This document shows, one piece after another, positions 34,545 to 43,800 of a stretch of DNA of 64,000 nucleotides; positions within the stretch are counted from its first letter, which is position 1, and every line of letters begins with the position of its first letter. Where the stretch lies: NCBI GenBank assembly GCA_018821535.1, contig JAHJLV010000001.1, forward strand, positions 62,001 to 126,000, given 5' to 3'. The notes under the pieces are model-generated. The model was not told the origin of the DNA. It saw nothing but the letters and a program-made list of their open reading frames with translations, and did not search any database. Origin of the DNA: Pseudomonadota bacterium (GTDB lineage: Bacteria > Desulfobacterota > Desulfobacteria > Desulfobacterales > Desulfobacteraceae). The position numbers and the translations under genes are program-made.

Positions 34545-35414
34545 ATGTTAAAAAAAGCAATACCCAAAACAGATGAAAGCCATTGGGATTTAATTATCAC
34601 GCCCAAAAACGGTTGGTTTGATATCAATATAGGCGAGCTTTTTAGATACCGTGATCTTATCTATATGTTTATCCGTCGAGATTTTGTTACTTTTTACAAA
34701 CAGACTATTTTGGGGCCGCTCTGGTATATTATCCAACCCCTTGTTAATACACTGGTCTTTACGATCGTTTTTGGAAAAGTTGCTAAAATATCTACTGATG
34801 GTACGCCACCTTTTCTTTTCTATATGACCGGTACTATAGCTTGGAGCTATTTTTCCACCTGTCTTACGGCTACGAGCAACACTTTTGGTCAAAATGCCAA
34901 TATTTTTGGCAAAGTCTATTTTCCAAGGCTTACAGTGCCTGTGGCCCATGTAATTATCAACTTATTACAATTTGGGATACAGTTTGTGGTTTTTATAGGG
35001 TTTTGGCTATGGTTTAAATGGCAAGGCGCTGATTTCCATTTAGGGAATTTGATTTTTGCTATTCCTCTGGTTCTTTTACAGATGGCTGTGTTAGGTCTCG
35101 GTTTTGGAATCCTTATTTCATCACTCACAACAAAATATCGTGATCTTACTTTTGCCATGGGTTTTGGTGTACAACTCTGGATGTACGCAACTCCAATCGT
35201 CTACCCTTTGAGTGTAGTGCCTGAAAAATATCATATGCTTGCTTCATTGAACCCCATGACTTCAGTCGTTGAATGTTTCCGGGGTGCTTTTTTAGGAGTG
35301 AGCTCAATCCAGCCAGTTCACATTATTATCAGCGTTGCCATTACCCTTATCGCTTTTTTTGCAGGTATCATTCTTTTTAGCCGAATAGAAAAAACATTTA
35401 TGGATACGGTTTAG
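34545..35414 (+). CDS. wzm: O-antigen/polysaccharide ABC transporter permease (Wzm)
   Basis: Wzm is the membrane channel of ABC-dependent export of finished O-antigen or capsule across the inner membrane. The 289-residue protein has a cytosolic N-terminus then LFRYRDLIYMFIRRDFVTFY, QTILGPLWYIIQPLVNTLVF, and five or six hydrophobic segments, with the ABC-2-type end segment YATPIVYPLSVVPEKYHMLA near the C-terminus. It pairs with wzt downstream. No Wzx/Wzy genes are visible, so export of a fully polymerised glycan is the likely route. Confidence 0.92.
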   Translation: MLKKAIPKTDESHWDLIITPKNGWFDINIGELFRYRDLIYMFIRRDFVTFYKQTILGPLWYIIQPLVNTLVFTIVFGKVAKISTDGTPPFLFYMTGTIAWSYFSTCLTATSNTFGQNANIFGKVYFPRLTVPVAHVIINLLQFGIQFVVFIGFWLWFKWQGADFHLGNLIFAIPLVLLQMAVLGLGFGILISSLTTKYRDLTFAMGFGVQLWMYATPIVYPLSVVPEKYHMLASLNPMTSVVECFRGAFLGVSSIQPVHIIISVAITLIAFFAGIILFSRIEKTFMDTV

Positions 35415-35472
35415 TATTAAAGTGGTGGTTAAAGATTAACTGCTTATCCCTTAACCTAAAAAGTCGTGTAAA

Positions 35473-36780
35473 ATGAGTAAGACCATTATAAAAATAGAAC
35501 ATTTATATAAAGAATATTGCCTGGGTGTTATCGGCCATGGGACTTTATACCGTGACATGCAAAGCTGGTGGGCAAATGTGCGCGGTAAAGAAGATCCAAA
35601 TTCTCTTATTGGGCGAGTTAACTCAGATTCCCCAAAGAATATCCTTGCGTTAAACAACATTAATATGAATGTTAAACAAGGGGAGGTACTTGGTATTATA
35701 GGGGCAAACGGGGCCGGGAAATCTACGCTGCTTAAGATTCTTTCCAAAGTTACGGCACCCACAAAAGGAATTATAAAAGTAAAAGGAAAAATTGCAAGCC
35801 TCCTTGAGGTGGGTACCGGATTTCACCCTGAACTTACAGGGAAGGAAAATATTTACCTCAATGGTGCTATTAACGGTATGAATAAAATGGAAGTGACCCG
35901 GAAATTGGATGAAATTGCCAATTTTGCCGGTGTGGAGAAATTTATAGATACTCCTGTAAAACGCTACTCGTCTGGTATGCACGCTCGGCTTGGGTTTGCG
36001 GTGGCCGCTCATTTAGATCCCGATATTCTTGTTGTTGATGAAGTTTTGGCGGTTGGTGATGCTAAATTTCAAAAAAAAGCGGCCATAAAGATGCAGAATG
36101 TCAGTGAAAGCCATGGACGCACAGTAATCATTGTGAGTCATAACATGGATTTAATTGAAAGATTGTGTTCAAGAAGTGTATTGCTGAATGCGGGTTCTAT
36201 TCTTGCTGAAGGTGAAACTGAAGCAATAATTAAAAAATATATTGGACAGGAAACTGCTAACCTGAAACCTGAAAAAATATGGAATGAATCAAACAGGACG
36301 TATAGATCAAAAGGAGTAGCACCTGGTAATGAATTGGTAAAGCCGATTAGCTTGAGAGTATTTGATGAACACGGAAAATTGTGCAGTACTTTTAGTGAAA
36401 TTGAGGATATAAATTTCGAATTTGAATGTGAAGTACTTAGAAAAGCAAATAATATGGCTATCGGTTTAACTATTACAAATCATAAAAATACGGGGGTTTT
36501 AGCTATGAGAGATAACTCTCGAGATGATGAAGGAGAGATTGCCGAGCCAGGACGATATCTTTTCAAAACCAAAATTCAAGGTAATTTTTTAAACGACGGC
36601 TTTTATAGGATATCCATTGGGTGTACAGAGGGTATGTCTATCCATGTTGATGAATCTGACATAGTGTCATTTTTAGTAAAAGATACCTACAATCCTGATG
36701 GAGCAAGAGGATTATACCCTCGTGAGTGGCCAGATGTAGTTGTCCGGCCAAAAATAAACTGGCAGAAAGAAAAATTGTAA
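35473..36780 (+). CDS. wzt: O-antigen ABC transporter ATPase with C-terminal glycan-recognition domain (Wzt)
   Basis: The first ~250 residues are an ABC ATPase: Walker A GIIGANGAGKSTLLKILSKV, signature YSSGMHARLGFAVAAH, Walker B DILVVDEVLAVGD. Residues ~285-435 form the beta-sandwich Wzt-C domain (FEFECEVLRKANNMAIGLTI, then TKIQGNFLNDGFYRISIG). In systems of this type, as in E. coli O9a, Wzt-C recognises the modified non-reducing end of the glycan before export. The several methyltransferases in the locus fit such chain capping. Together with Wzm this sets the export mode of the cluster. Confidence 0.92.
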   Translation: MSKTIIKIEHLYKEYCLGVIGHGTLYRDMQSWWANVRGKEDPNSLIGRVNSDSPKNILALNNINMNVKQGEVLGIIGANGAGKSTLLKILSKVTAPTKGIIKVKGKIASLLEVGTGFHPELTGKENIYLNGAINGMNKMEVTRKLDEIANFAGVEKFIDTPVKRYSSGMHARLGFAVAAHLDPDILVVDEVLAVGDAKFQKKAAIKMQNVSESHGRTVIIVSHNMDLIERLCSRSVLLNAGSILAEGETEAIIKKYIGQETANLKPEKIWNESNRTYRSKGVAPGNELVKPISLRVFDEHGKLCSTFSEIEDINFEFECEVLRKANNMAIGLTITNHKNTGVLAMRDNSRDDEGEIAEPGRYLFKTKIQGNFLNDGFYRISIGCTEGMSIHVDESDIVSFLVKDTYNPDGARGLYPREWPDVVVRPKINWQKEKL

Positions 36781-36794
36781 AAAAGTTATTTTCC

Positions 36795-37889
36795 ATGTCA
36801 TTACTACCCAAACTTACTATGATAGTGCCAACCTTTAATAGGCAATCTTATGCATTACGGACAATGCATTATTGGTCGGGCAGTGGCGTTATCTTGCATG
36901 TCTTAGATGGTAGCCCGAAAGAATTAGATGTTAAACTTTTGCAAAAGATAGATACAAATGTAAATTATCATCATATGCCAATTTCAATAATCGAACGTTT
37001 GAAGCAGAGCATTAGGTACTTAATTACTGAGTATACACTGTTAGCTGGCGATGATGACATTTTTTTGCCAAGTAGCTTAGAAAAATGTATTAATGAGATT
37101 GAGGTTAACAAAGATCTCGTATCTTGCATGGGACGGTCTCTTGCTTTTTTATCAGATGGATTTGAGGTGAGAGGTTGGCCTGTCTATGAAGAAATGAAAG
37201 AGTACTCTATTTCTCAAGATGATCCCATAGAGCGGATGATTTACACCATGAACCCATATACATGCTCTAAAATACATTCGGTTGTCCAAACGAATGTATG
37301 GAAAAAAGCTATGATCGTCTTGGTTGAAAAGGATTTCAAAGTTGCAGGCTTAGAAGAGTTGCAGTTTGAACTTGCAGTGAGCTATTTGGGGAAGTCAAAA
37401 GCAATTGAAGAGTTGATGTTATTGCGAAGCTCTGAAAATACTCCCATAATAAAAAGTCAGCCTTGGCTTAAAGGGGTCCCGGATTGGTGGAAAGAAAAAA
37501 AGATGAAACAGGATCGAGAGGTTTTCCTGGAAATTATGAGCAGCCGGCTTGGAGACGGCGATCTTAATAATACCAGAAGAATTTATGATGGAACTCGATT
37601 AGCAATGGATGTTTATACAGCACAATACAATCATAAGAAATCCTTTGTGAAGAAACTCCATCAAAAGATCCATTTTGGTCTGACAAGTTTGCTCCCAGGA
37701 AATTTTAAGGATTTTCTAAAGACCGTAATAAATTTAAATCCTACTGAAAAGAAAGAAGATCATATATCCCTTGTTGAAGCTGCAAACAATCTTGAGGATA
37801 CAGGCGTTCGTGTTGATTTTAAAGAATTGAATCAGATTGTAAATATTGTTCAAGATTTTCATTCTAAGAATAAAATTTTTGACAATTAA
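36795..37889 (+). CDS. Glycosyltransferase, TIGR00180-type
   Basis: A GT2-like fold start (LTMIVPTFNRQSYALRTMHY) with LLAGDDDIFLP as the DxD-type metal site near residue 80. It resembles the TIGR00180 group of glycosyltransferase-domain proteins in LPS loci. The C-terminal ~100 residues are charged. ATG 36795 begins a plausible protein; the longer open frame runs back into wzt. The donor sugar is unknown. Confidence 0.75.
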   Translation: MSLLPKLTMIVPTFNRQSYALRTMHYWSGSGVILHVLDGSPKELDVKLLQKIDTNVNYHHMPISIIERLKQSIRYLITEYTLLAGDDDIFLPSSLEKCINEIEVNKDLVSCMGRSLAFLSDGFEVRGWPVYEEMKEYSISQDDPIERMIYTMNPYTCSKIHSVVQTNVWKKAMIVLVEKDFKVAGLEELQFELAVSYLGKSKAIEELMLLRSSENTPIIKSQPWLKGVPDWWKEKKMKQDREVFLEIMSSRLGDGDLNNTRRIYDGTRLAMDVYTAQYNHKKSFVKKLHQKIHFGLTSLLPGNFKDFLKTVINLNPTEKKEDHISLVEAANNLEDTGVRVDFKELNQIVNIVQDFHSKNKIFDN

Positions 37890-37981
37890 CAATTAAAGAA
37901 TACTCAGAATGTTAGCTTAGCAGCACGCGGCGGATCGAAAGACCCAAAAAAAATGTAATAAAAAGGCTGAAAGTAATAAAA

Positions 37982-38677
37982 ATGAAAATACTTGCTTTAA
38001 TCCCTGCCCGTGGAGGCTCAAAAAGGATACCTGGAAAGAATATTCGCTATCTTGGTGATAAACCTTTGATTAACTGGACGATTGATAGCGTTAAGAATCT
38101 ACCAAATATTGCTAATGTTTTGGTTTCAACGGACAATGAAGAAATTTCAGCGATTGCAAAAAAAGCAGGTGCATGTGTACCATGGACAAGGCCAAAAGAG
38201 CTTGCAACTGATACATCCAAAGCGATTGATGTTGTGATATATGAGATAAATAAATACGAGGAAGCTTTTGAAAAGGTTGATGGTGTACTGTTTTTGCAAC
38301 CTACCTCACCATTTAGGAAAAAAGAAACTCTAAAAAAAGGCTTGAGCCTTTATAAGAAGAATAATTTTCAACCTGTTATCGGTGTTTCACCTGCAAAAAC
38401 ACATCCTTTGTGGTGTTTTACTGTTTCAGATAACAGTATGAAGCCATTTATTGATAGCAAAACTGGCTTATCAACACGTTCGCAAGATTTGCCGAGTGTT
38501 TATTCTGTAAATGGATCCTTTTATCTAAACCATCCAGAAGATTTGCGTAGCAATAGAACTTTTTTTTCCAGTAAAACCATCCCGTTAATAATGCCCAGCC
38601 AAACTGAGAGTATTGATATAGATACTGAATGGGATTGGTGGATAGCTGAGCAGATAATAAAAGACAGTAAACTTTAA
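37982..38677 (+). CDS. Acylneuraminate cytidylyltransferase-family CMP-nonulosonate synthetase (second copy)
   Basis: A 231-residue CMP-sugar synthetase: ALIPARGGSKRIPGKNIRYL carries the nucleotide-binding loop, VLVSTDNEEIS, FLQPTSPFRKK, and SIDIDTEWDWWIAE the metal-binding end. A distinct legF-type gene lies in the leg module 10 kb downstream, so the locus has two CMP-nonulosonate synthetases. This one may activate a different nonulosonic acid or a modified legionaminic acid. It could also be redundant. Confidence 0.85.
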   Translation: MKILALIPARGGSKRIPGKNIRYLGDKPLINWTIDSVKNLPNIANVLVSTDNEEISAIAKKAGACVPWTRPKELATDTSKAIDVVIYEINKYEEAFEKVDGVLFLQPTSPFRKKETLKKGLSLYKKNNFQPVIGVSPAKTHPLWCFTVSDNSMKPFIDSKTGLSTRSQDLPSVYSVNGSFYLNHPEDLRSNRTFFSSKTIPLIMPSQTESIDIDTEWDWWIAEQIIKDSKL

Positions 38678-38703
38678 ACTTTGCTAAAAATGGATCTCCT
38701 TTG

Positions 38704-39969
38704 ATGAAAACAGTATTGTTTGTACCAACATTTTGGCATTCATCGCTTGAGCTTTTTAATCTGTTTTGCCAAAAACTTGGCAAGCAAGTGAAAAAAGTGT
38801 TACTGGAAACCGGTGATCCAAATTATAATAAGTTTAGAAATAATGATATTCAATCAGACTATGTTAATGCTTATTTTGATGAGGTGCATTTCTTAAGTTT
38901 TCCTCAAAACCTGAAAAAAAATTATAGTACTTTTCTAAATATTGTACGATATCAAAAACAATTTAAAAAAATATTTGATAAATATAACCCTGATCTTATT
39001 ATTACGACTGGCGATCGAAATCACTTCTATCCTTTTCTCCAAAATTGTAAGCGTTCAAATGTCCAAATTTTGATGTTTCAAGAATCTTTGTTATCTGTAA
39101 GATATTATTTGGGGCAGAAAAAAAAGGAAAATATTAAACAGCGGATAAATGAACAATGGAGCATATTGAGTGCAGTAATCTTTAAAATATTCAATAGTCG
39201 GTTTAATGTCTTTGGATTAAGGCCATTGATATTAATCGATCATACCAAAGGATGGGGGCTCAATGACATTAAAAACCAGTTATTTTTATGGGGGCCTCTT
39301 ACAGAAAAGCTTTTTATTGAACATCGATGCAATATCAATAGTCTTGGTAATCCTTTAATTGATAATTTGTATAATAAAGAAGGGGTGAAAAATAAGAAAA
39401 ACGAAAATCTATCGGCTGGAATTGGCTGTGACCCATCAAAGAATACAATTTTAATAAGCGCACCATGTCTTGCAGATGTAAAAAACACATCTGAATTGTT
39501 TTTTTGGTATAAATCTATTGTTGATGCATTTAGCGAACTAAATATCGTGATAAAAATTCATCCTAGAGACGATATCAATAACTTTAAAATGTTGGCTGAT
39601 TATCAGAATATATGTATTGTAAAAGAGAAATATAGTTTTAAAGAGCTTCTTCAGATATCAGACTTGAGTTTGTCCCATTATTCAGCAACAACAATAGATG
39701 CAGTGGCATTTGGATTGCCAGTCATCTTGTTACCTATGACAGCAGTAGGGGGAGATGATCGTGAACATTGGTTCAGCTCCCCCATTTTTTTAAAACCAAA
39801 ATCCATAGATTCTTGTATTCATTTAATTAATGAAGTTTTAAAAGAATCCTATAAAAACGAATACAATTCGGAGCGAGATTCATTCATGTTTGATATGTTT
39901 TCAGAGAACGTAGGTCATTCAACGGACATTATTATAAAAGAAATCAATAAAATTTTAAAATCAAATTGA
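38704..39969 (+). CDS. GT-B-fold glycosyltransferase-like protein of unknown specificity
   Basis: No defined family is recognised with certainty. The C-terminal half (IKIHPRDDINNFKMLADYQN, DLSLSHYSATTIDAVAFGLP, VILLPM) is typical of GT-B enzymes related to CDP-glycerol transferases and polysialyltransferases. The N-terminal half contains DLIITTGDRNHFYPFL. It sits between the CMP-nonulosonate synthetase and legB, making it a candidate nonulosonic acid transferase. ATG 38704 follows an in-frame TTG at 38701; either could start. Confidence 0.6.
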   Translation: MKTVLFVPTFWHSSLELFNLFCQKLGKQVKKVLLETGDPNYNKFRNNDIQSDYVNAYFDEVHFLSFPQNLKKNYSTFLNIVRYQKQFKKIFDKYNPDLIITTGDRNHFYPFLQNCKRSNVQILMFQESLLSVRYYLGQKKKENIKQRINEQWSILSAVIFKIFNSRFNVFGLRPLILIDHTKGWGLNDIKNQLFLWGPLTEKLFIEHRCNINSLGNPLIDNLYNKEGVKNKKNENLSAGIGCDPSKNTILISAPCLADVKNTSELFFWYKSIVDAFSELNIVIKIHPRDDINNFKMLADYQNICIVKEKYSFKELLQISDLSLSHYSATTIDAVAFGLPVILLPMTAVGGDDREHWFSSPIFLKPKSIDSCIHLINEVLKESYKNEYNSERDSFMFDMFSENVGHSTDIIIKEINKILKSN

Positions 39970-40022
39970 CGAAAGAAAGGTTAATTATTAACAGGCTCAA
40001 ATTTTATATTTCAGAAGGCTAA

Positions 40023-40994
40023 ATGAAAATTATTATAACAGGTGCGACAGGGTTTATCGGATCCCATCTGGCCGAAATGTGTGTGAAGGAAGGCTTTGAA
40101 GTTGTTGCTTTTGATAGATATGACCCGAACAGTTCATGGGGCTGGTTGGAAAACTCTACCTATAAAAAGGACATGGAGATTGTACTCGGAGACATACGTG
40201 ATTATGACTCAATCTCGAAAGCAATGCATGGTTGCGATGTCGTTTTCCATCTGGCAGCTCTTATAGGAATTCCATATTCCTATGTATCACCTCTGGCGTA
40301 TATTCGTACCAATATCGAAGGAACCTATAATATTCTGGAAGCTGCAAAAAATATCGGAACTGATCAAGTGCTCATTACCTCAACGAGTGAAACATACGGC
40401 AGTGCGCAATATATCCCCATAGATGAAAATCATCCGTTAGTTGGTCAATCCCCATATTCAGCTTCGAAAATTGCGGCTGATCAGTTGGCTATCAGCTATT
40501 ATAGATCATTTGATCTCCCGGTTAAAATTGTAAGACCTTTCAACACATACGGGCCTCGACAAAGTGCACGGGCGATCATACCGACTGTTATCGCTCAGTG
40601 CCTGAGCGGGAACAAAGAAATTAAGCTGGGCAACCTGTCTCCTACGCGAGATCTTACTTTTGTAAAAGATACCTGTAGAGGATTTTTGGAAATATTTAAA
40701 GCAGATCAGCTTTTTGGAGAGGCAACAAATATTGGGATGAATAGTGAGATTTCAATGGGCGGTCTTGTAAATCTGATCGCTGAAATAATGAAAATGGAGA
40801 TTGTTATTAAGACTGAAACCGATAGGGTGAGGCCACAAAAAAGTGAAGTGGACAGGCTGTATTGTGATAATAGCAAAATCTTAGAGCATACCGCTTGGTC
40901 TCCTGAGTACAATTTAAGGAACGGTCTGACAGAAACCATTGAGTGGTTCAAAATATCAAACCAAATTAAAAATCCAGAGAATTATCATGTCTGA
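40023..40994 (+). CDS. legB: LegB, NDP-N-acetylglucosamine 4,6-dehydratase of legionaminic acid synthesis
   Basis: LegB makes the 4-keto-6-deoxy intermediate that opens legionaminic acid biosynthesis. The protein begins MKIIITGATGFIGSHLAEMC with the family mark RYDPNSSWGWLENS, and has YSASKIAADQLAISYYRSFD with intact YxxxK, FNTYGPRQSARAIIPTVIAQ, and TRDLTFVKDTCRGF. Length (323 aa) fits. In Campylobacter jejuni the homologous enzyme uses GDP-GlcNAc; the presence of ptmE in this cluster supports GDP here. AGAAGG precedes the ATG and the gene overlaps its neighbour by 8 nt. Confidence 0.88.
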   Translation: MKIIITGATGFIGSHLAEMCVKEGFEVVAFDRYDPNSSWGWLENSTYKKDMEIVLGDIRDYDSISKAMHGCDVVFHLAALIGIPYSYVSPLAYIRTNIEGTYNILEAAKNIGTDQVLITSTSETYGSAQYIPIDENHPLVGQSPYSASKIAADQLAISYYRSFDLPVKIVRPFNTYGPRQSARAIIPTVIAQCLSGNKEIKLGNLSPTRDLTFVKDTCRGFLEIFKADQLFGEATNIGMNSEISMGGLVNLIAEIMKMEIVIKTETDRVRPQKSEVDRLYCDNSKILEHTAWSPEYNLRNGLTETIEWFKISNQIKNPENYHV

Positions 40995-41931
40995 TATTAA
41001 GTTAGGAATTATTGGGGCTGGCAGCATTGCTGTTGAACACTTGAAGGTAATCCGTGATATTGACGGCTTGCAAGTTGTTGGAATAACATCCCGGACACGT
41101 GCTAAAGCAGAAACGCTTGCTGCTGAATTCAACATACCATCAATTTGTGACTCTATTGAAGCGTTGGTAGAGAGATGCCATCTGGATGCAATGATGATTC
41201 TGGTGTCTGCTGAGCAGGTTTTTAAGGTGAGTCAGGTGGCAGTTCTTTTTAGAATCCCTCTTTTTATTGAAAAACCGCCAGGGCTGGTTCCGGAAGAAAC
41301 CCGAATGCTCGCAGAGCTGGCCAAAAAATATAGCGTAGCCAATATGGTCGGCTATAATCGTAGATATTATTCTGTTTTTCACAAAGGTATGGATGTTATA
41401 AAAGAACATGGAAAACTCCTTGGAATCGCTGTAGAAGGGCATGAGCGGTTTTGGAATATTGCCGGAAAGGTCAACAAAACGCTTCAGTCAAATTGGATAT
41501 ATGCAAATAGCACCCATACCATAGATTTATTGCGACTTTTTGGTGGAGATATTCATAATATATCTGCTGTTCAAAACAGCTGTAAGGAAAAAAATGGTGA
41601 TCAATTTTCCGCTGTTATGGAGTTTGAAAATGGTGCATTAGGGAATTATATTGCTCACTGGTACTCACCAGGAGGGTGGTCAGTCAAACTTTTTGGTGAA
41701 GGAGTAACCGTTGAATTTCGCCCGCTTGAAAGAGGGGTTTGGATGGATACCAGTTTTAAGGAAAATGAAATAAATCCAGATGATGTTGACTTGAAATACA
41801 AGCCTGGGTTTTTTCGGCAAATGCAGACTTTTGCTCATATGGTCAAAACCGGAGAGTTAAGTTGGCCAGGGATGGATCTGGAAGCATCATTATTGACAAT
41901 GGAGATGGCTCAAAAAATTTCTGGTAGATAG
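40987..41931 (+). CDS. Gfo/Idh/MocA-family oxidoreductase
   Basis: N-terminal Rossmann domain LGIIGAGSIAVEHLKVI, the family EKP motif in FIEKPPGLVPEETR, GYNRRYYSVFHKGM, and a His in STHTIDLLRLFGG. These NAD(P)-dependent enzymes oxidise or reduce ring hydroxyls of sugars. Its overlap with legB and position before legC tie it to the legionaminic acid module, though no Gfo/Idh step belongs to the established LegB-LegF core. It may create a variant precursor. The ATG at 40987 overlaps the legB stop; the longer frame is a shadow. Confidence 0.82.
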   Translation: MSDIKLGIIGAGSIAVEHLKVIRDIDGLQVVGITSRTRAKAETLAAEFNIPSICDSIEALVERCHLDAMMILVSAEQVFKVSQVAVLFRIPLFIEKPPGLVPEETRMLAELAKKYSVANMVGYNRRYYSVFHKGMDVIKEHGKLLGIAVEGHERFWNIAGKVNKTLQSNWIYANSTHTIDLLRLFGGDIHNISAVQNSCKEKNGDQFSAVMEFENGALGNYIAHWYSPGGWSVKLFGEGVTVEFRPLERGVWMDTSFKENEINPDDVDLKYKPGFFRQMQTFAHMVKTGELSWPGMDLEASLLTMEMAQKISGR

Positions 41932-42011
41932 ATTATGGTCAAAAGTTTTCATATATGGATAAGCCTAACCTATTTAGACAAATAACAAAGATAAAAAAAT
42001 AAGCTAAAATT

Positions 42012-43199
42012 GTGACAGATCACAGATCACCAACAGCTAAAACCTCTCATATCTCTTTGCATGAGCCATCCATCACTGGTAATGAATGGACATATGTAAA
42101 AGAATGTCTTGATACCAACTGGGTATCTTCAGCCGGCAAATATGTTGAAAAATTTGAGATGCAAATTGCTGAATACACCGGAGCAAAGCATGCGATCGCA
42201 TGTGTAAATGGGACAGCAGCTCTTCAGATATCCCTGCGATTGTCAGGTGTTCATTCTGGATGTGAGGTGATTGTGCCCGCTTTAACTTTCATTGCACCTA
42301 TTAATGCAGTGCATTATAACGGTGCTGATCCAATTTTTATGGATGCAGACCAACACTTCAATTTGGATATTCAAAAAACAATTCAGTTCATTAATGAAGA
42401 AACCCAATTCAAGAACGAATTTACATATAATAAGAAAACCGGGAAGCAAATAGTTGCTGTTGTTCCCGTCCATGTGTGGGGTAATGCTGTCTGGATGGAT
42501 GAACTTGTTCAATTATGCAATGAACGGAACATAGAAATTATAGAAGATGCTAGTGAGAGTTTAGGAACCTGGAATTCACATGGCAAGTTTAAAGGTCGTC
42601 ATACTGGTACGTTGGGGCAATTAGGGTGTCTGTCTTTCAACGGGAACAAGATCATCACAGCCGGTGGCGGTGGGATGATCTTAACAGATGATGAAAAGTT
42701 AGCTGATAAAGCACGCTATCTTACCACTCAGGCAAAGAAGGATCCTATCCGTTATATTCATGAAGAAATCGGTTATAATTTTCGCCTTAGCAATATTAAT
42801 GCTGCGGTTGGTGTGGGGCAATTAGAACAGCTGGATGATATACTTGAGAAAAAAAAGAAAATCTATCAACAGTATGTGGAGAAGGTTGGACAAATAAATG
42901 GACTTTCAATCTCTTTGGTGCCGGATTTTGCAGACAATAATCACTGGTTGAATATTCTCAGGATTGAACCGGAGAAATATGGAAAAGATCGGGATGCTCT
43001 GATGAAAATTCTGGCTGATGAAGGGATCCAGACCAGACCAGTATGGTATCCCAATCATTTTCAAAAACCATATAAAGACTGTCAGGCCTATCATATTGAG
43101 AATGCAGAACATTTGGTGGAGACATCTTTGTGTCTGCCCTCCAGCAGTCAGTTGGTTGAAGAAGATATCATTAGAATTATTCGGGTTTTAAATGGATAA
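42012..43199 (+). CDS. legC: LegC, PLP-dependent sugar aminotransferase (DegT/DnrJ/EryC1 family)
   Basis: LegC transaminates the 4-keto-6-deoxy sugar made by LegB. The protein shows SLHEPSITGNEWTYVKECLD, TNWVSSAGKYVEKFE, HAIACVNGTAALQISL, EDASESLGT and the PLP Lys in SFNGNKIITAGGGGMIL, all of the LegC type. Length (395 aa) fits. The start is GTG with a poor upstream site. Its stop overlaps legH by 8 nt, showing coupled translation. Confidence 0.9.
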   Translation: MTDHRSPTAKTSHISLHEPSITGNEWTYVKECLDTNWVSSAGKYVEKFEMQIAEYTGAKHAIACVNGTAALQISLRLSGVHSGCEVIVPALTFIAPINAVHYNGADPIFMDADQHFNLDIQKTIQFINEETQFKNEFTYNKKTGKQIVAVVPVHVWGNAVWMDELVQLCNERNIEIIEDASESLGTWNSHGKFKGRHTGTLGQLGCLSFNGNKIITAGGGGMILTDDEKLADKARYLTTQAKKDPIRYIHEEIGYNFRLSNINAAVGVGQLEQLDDILEKKKKIYQQYVEKVGQINGLSISLVPDFADNNHWLNILRIEPEKYGKDRDALMKILADEGIQTRPVWYPNHFQKPYKDCQAYHIENAEHLVETSLCLPSSSQLVEEDIIRIIRVLNG

Positions 43200-43800
43200 A
43201 ATCATTCTTATCGGCGCTGGTGGACATGCAAAGGCGTGTATTGATATTATTGAACGTGATGAACGGTTTGGCATAGTCGGGTTGGTTGACAAAAGAGAAT
43301 CAATTGTTGACAACATTCTCGGTTATAAGGTGATTGGAACGGATGATGATCTGGAAAACCTGCATTTAAAATATGTTTATGCCTTTGTAACCGTTGGACA
43401 GATTAAAACTCCTGAGATTAGAATTAGTCTATATAATATCTTAAAATTAATTGGTTATTTACTTCCGGTGATTATATCGCCAAGTGCCTATATTTCAAAG
43501 CATGCAATATGCAGTGAAGGTAGTATTATTATGCATGGTGCAATCGTAAACGCCGGAGCAAAGATTGGAAGCAATTGTATTATCAATAATCGATCTCTTG
43601 TTGACCATGATGCAAAGGTTGGAGCGCATTGCCATATCGCTACCGGAGCCATTTTAAACGGTGGTGTGACTGTGAGAGAAGGTTCGTTTATCGGGAGTGG
43701 TACAGTTGTTAAGCAAGGGATTAATATAGGTAAAAAATGCGTGGTAGGAGCAGGCTGTGTGGTTAAAACGGACCTGCCTGATCACTCTGAAATGAAATGA
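43192..43800 (+). CDS. legH: LegH/NeuD-family sugar N-acetyltransferase
   Basis: The protein begins with a Rossmann-like substrate domain (MDKIILIGAGGHAKACIDII) and continues as a left-handed hexapeptide beta helix (SIIMHGAIVNAGAKIGSNCI, VDHDAKVGAHCHIATGAILN, VGAGCVVKTDLPD). NeuD/LegH relatives acetylate the 4-amino sugar formed by LegC. Position between legC and legI fits. The nearby amidination genes leave open whether this amine is always acetylated. Confidence 0.88.
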   Translation: MDKIILIGAGGHAKACIDIIERDERFGIVGLVDKRESIVDNILGYKVIGTDDDLENLHLKYVYAFVTVGQIKTPEIRISLYNILKLIGYLLPVIISPSAYISKHAICSEGSIIMHGAIVNAGAKIGSNCIINNRSLVDHDAKVGAHCHIATGAILNGGVTVREGSFIGSGTVVKQGINIGKKCVVGAGCVVKTDLPDHSEMK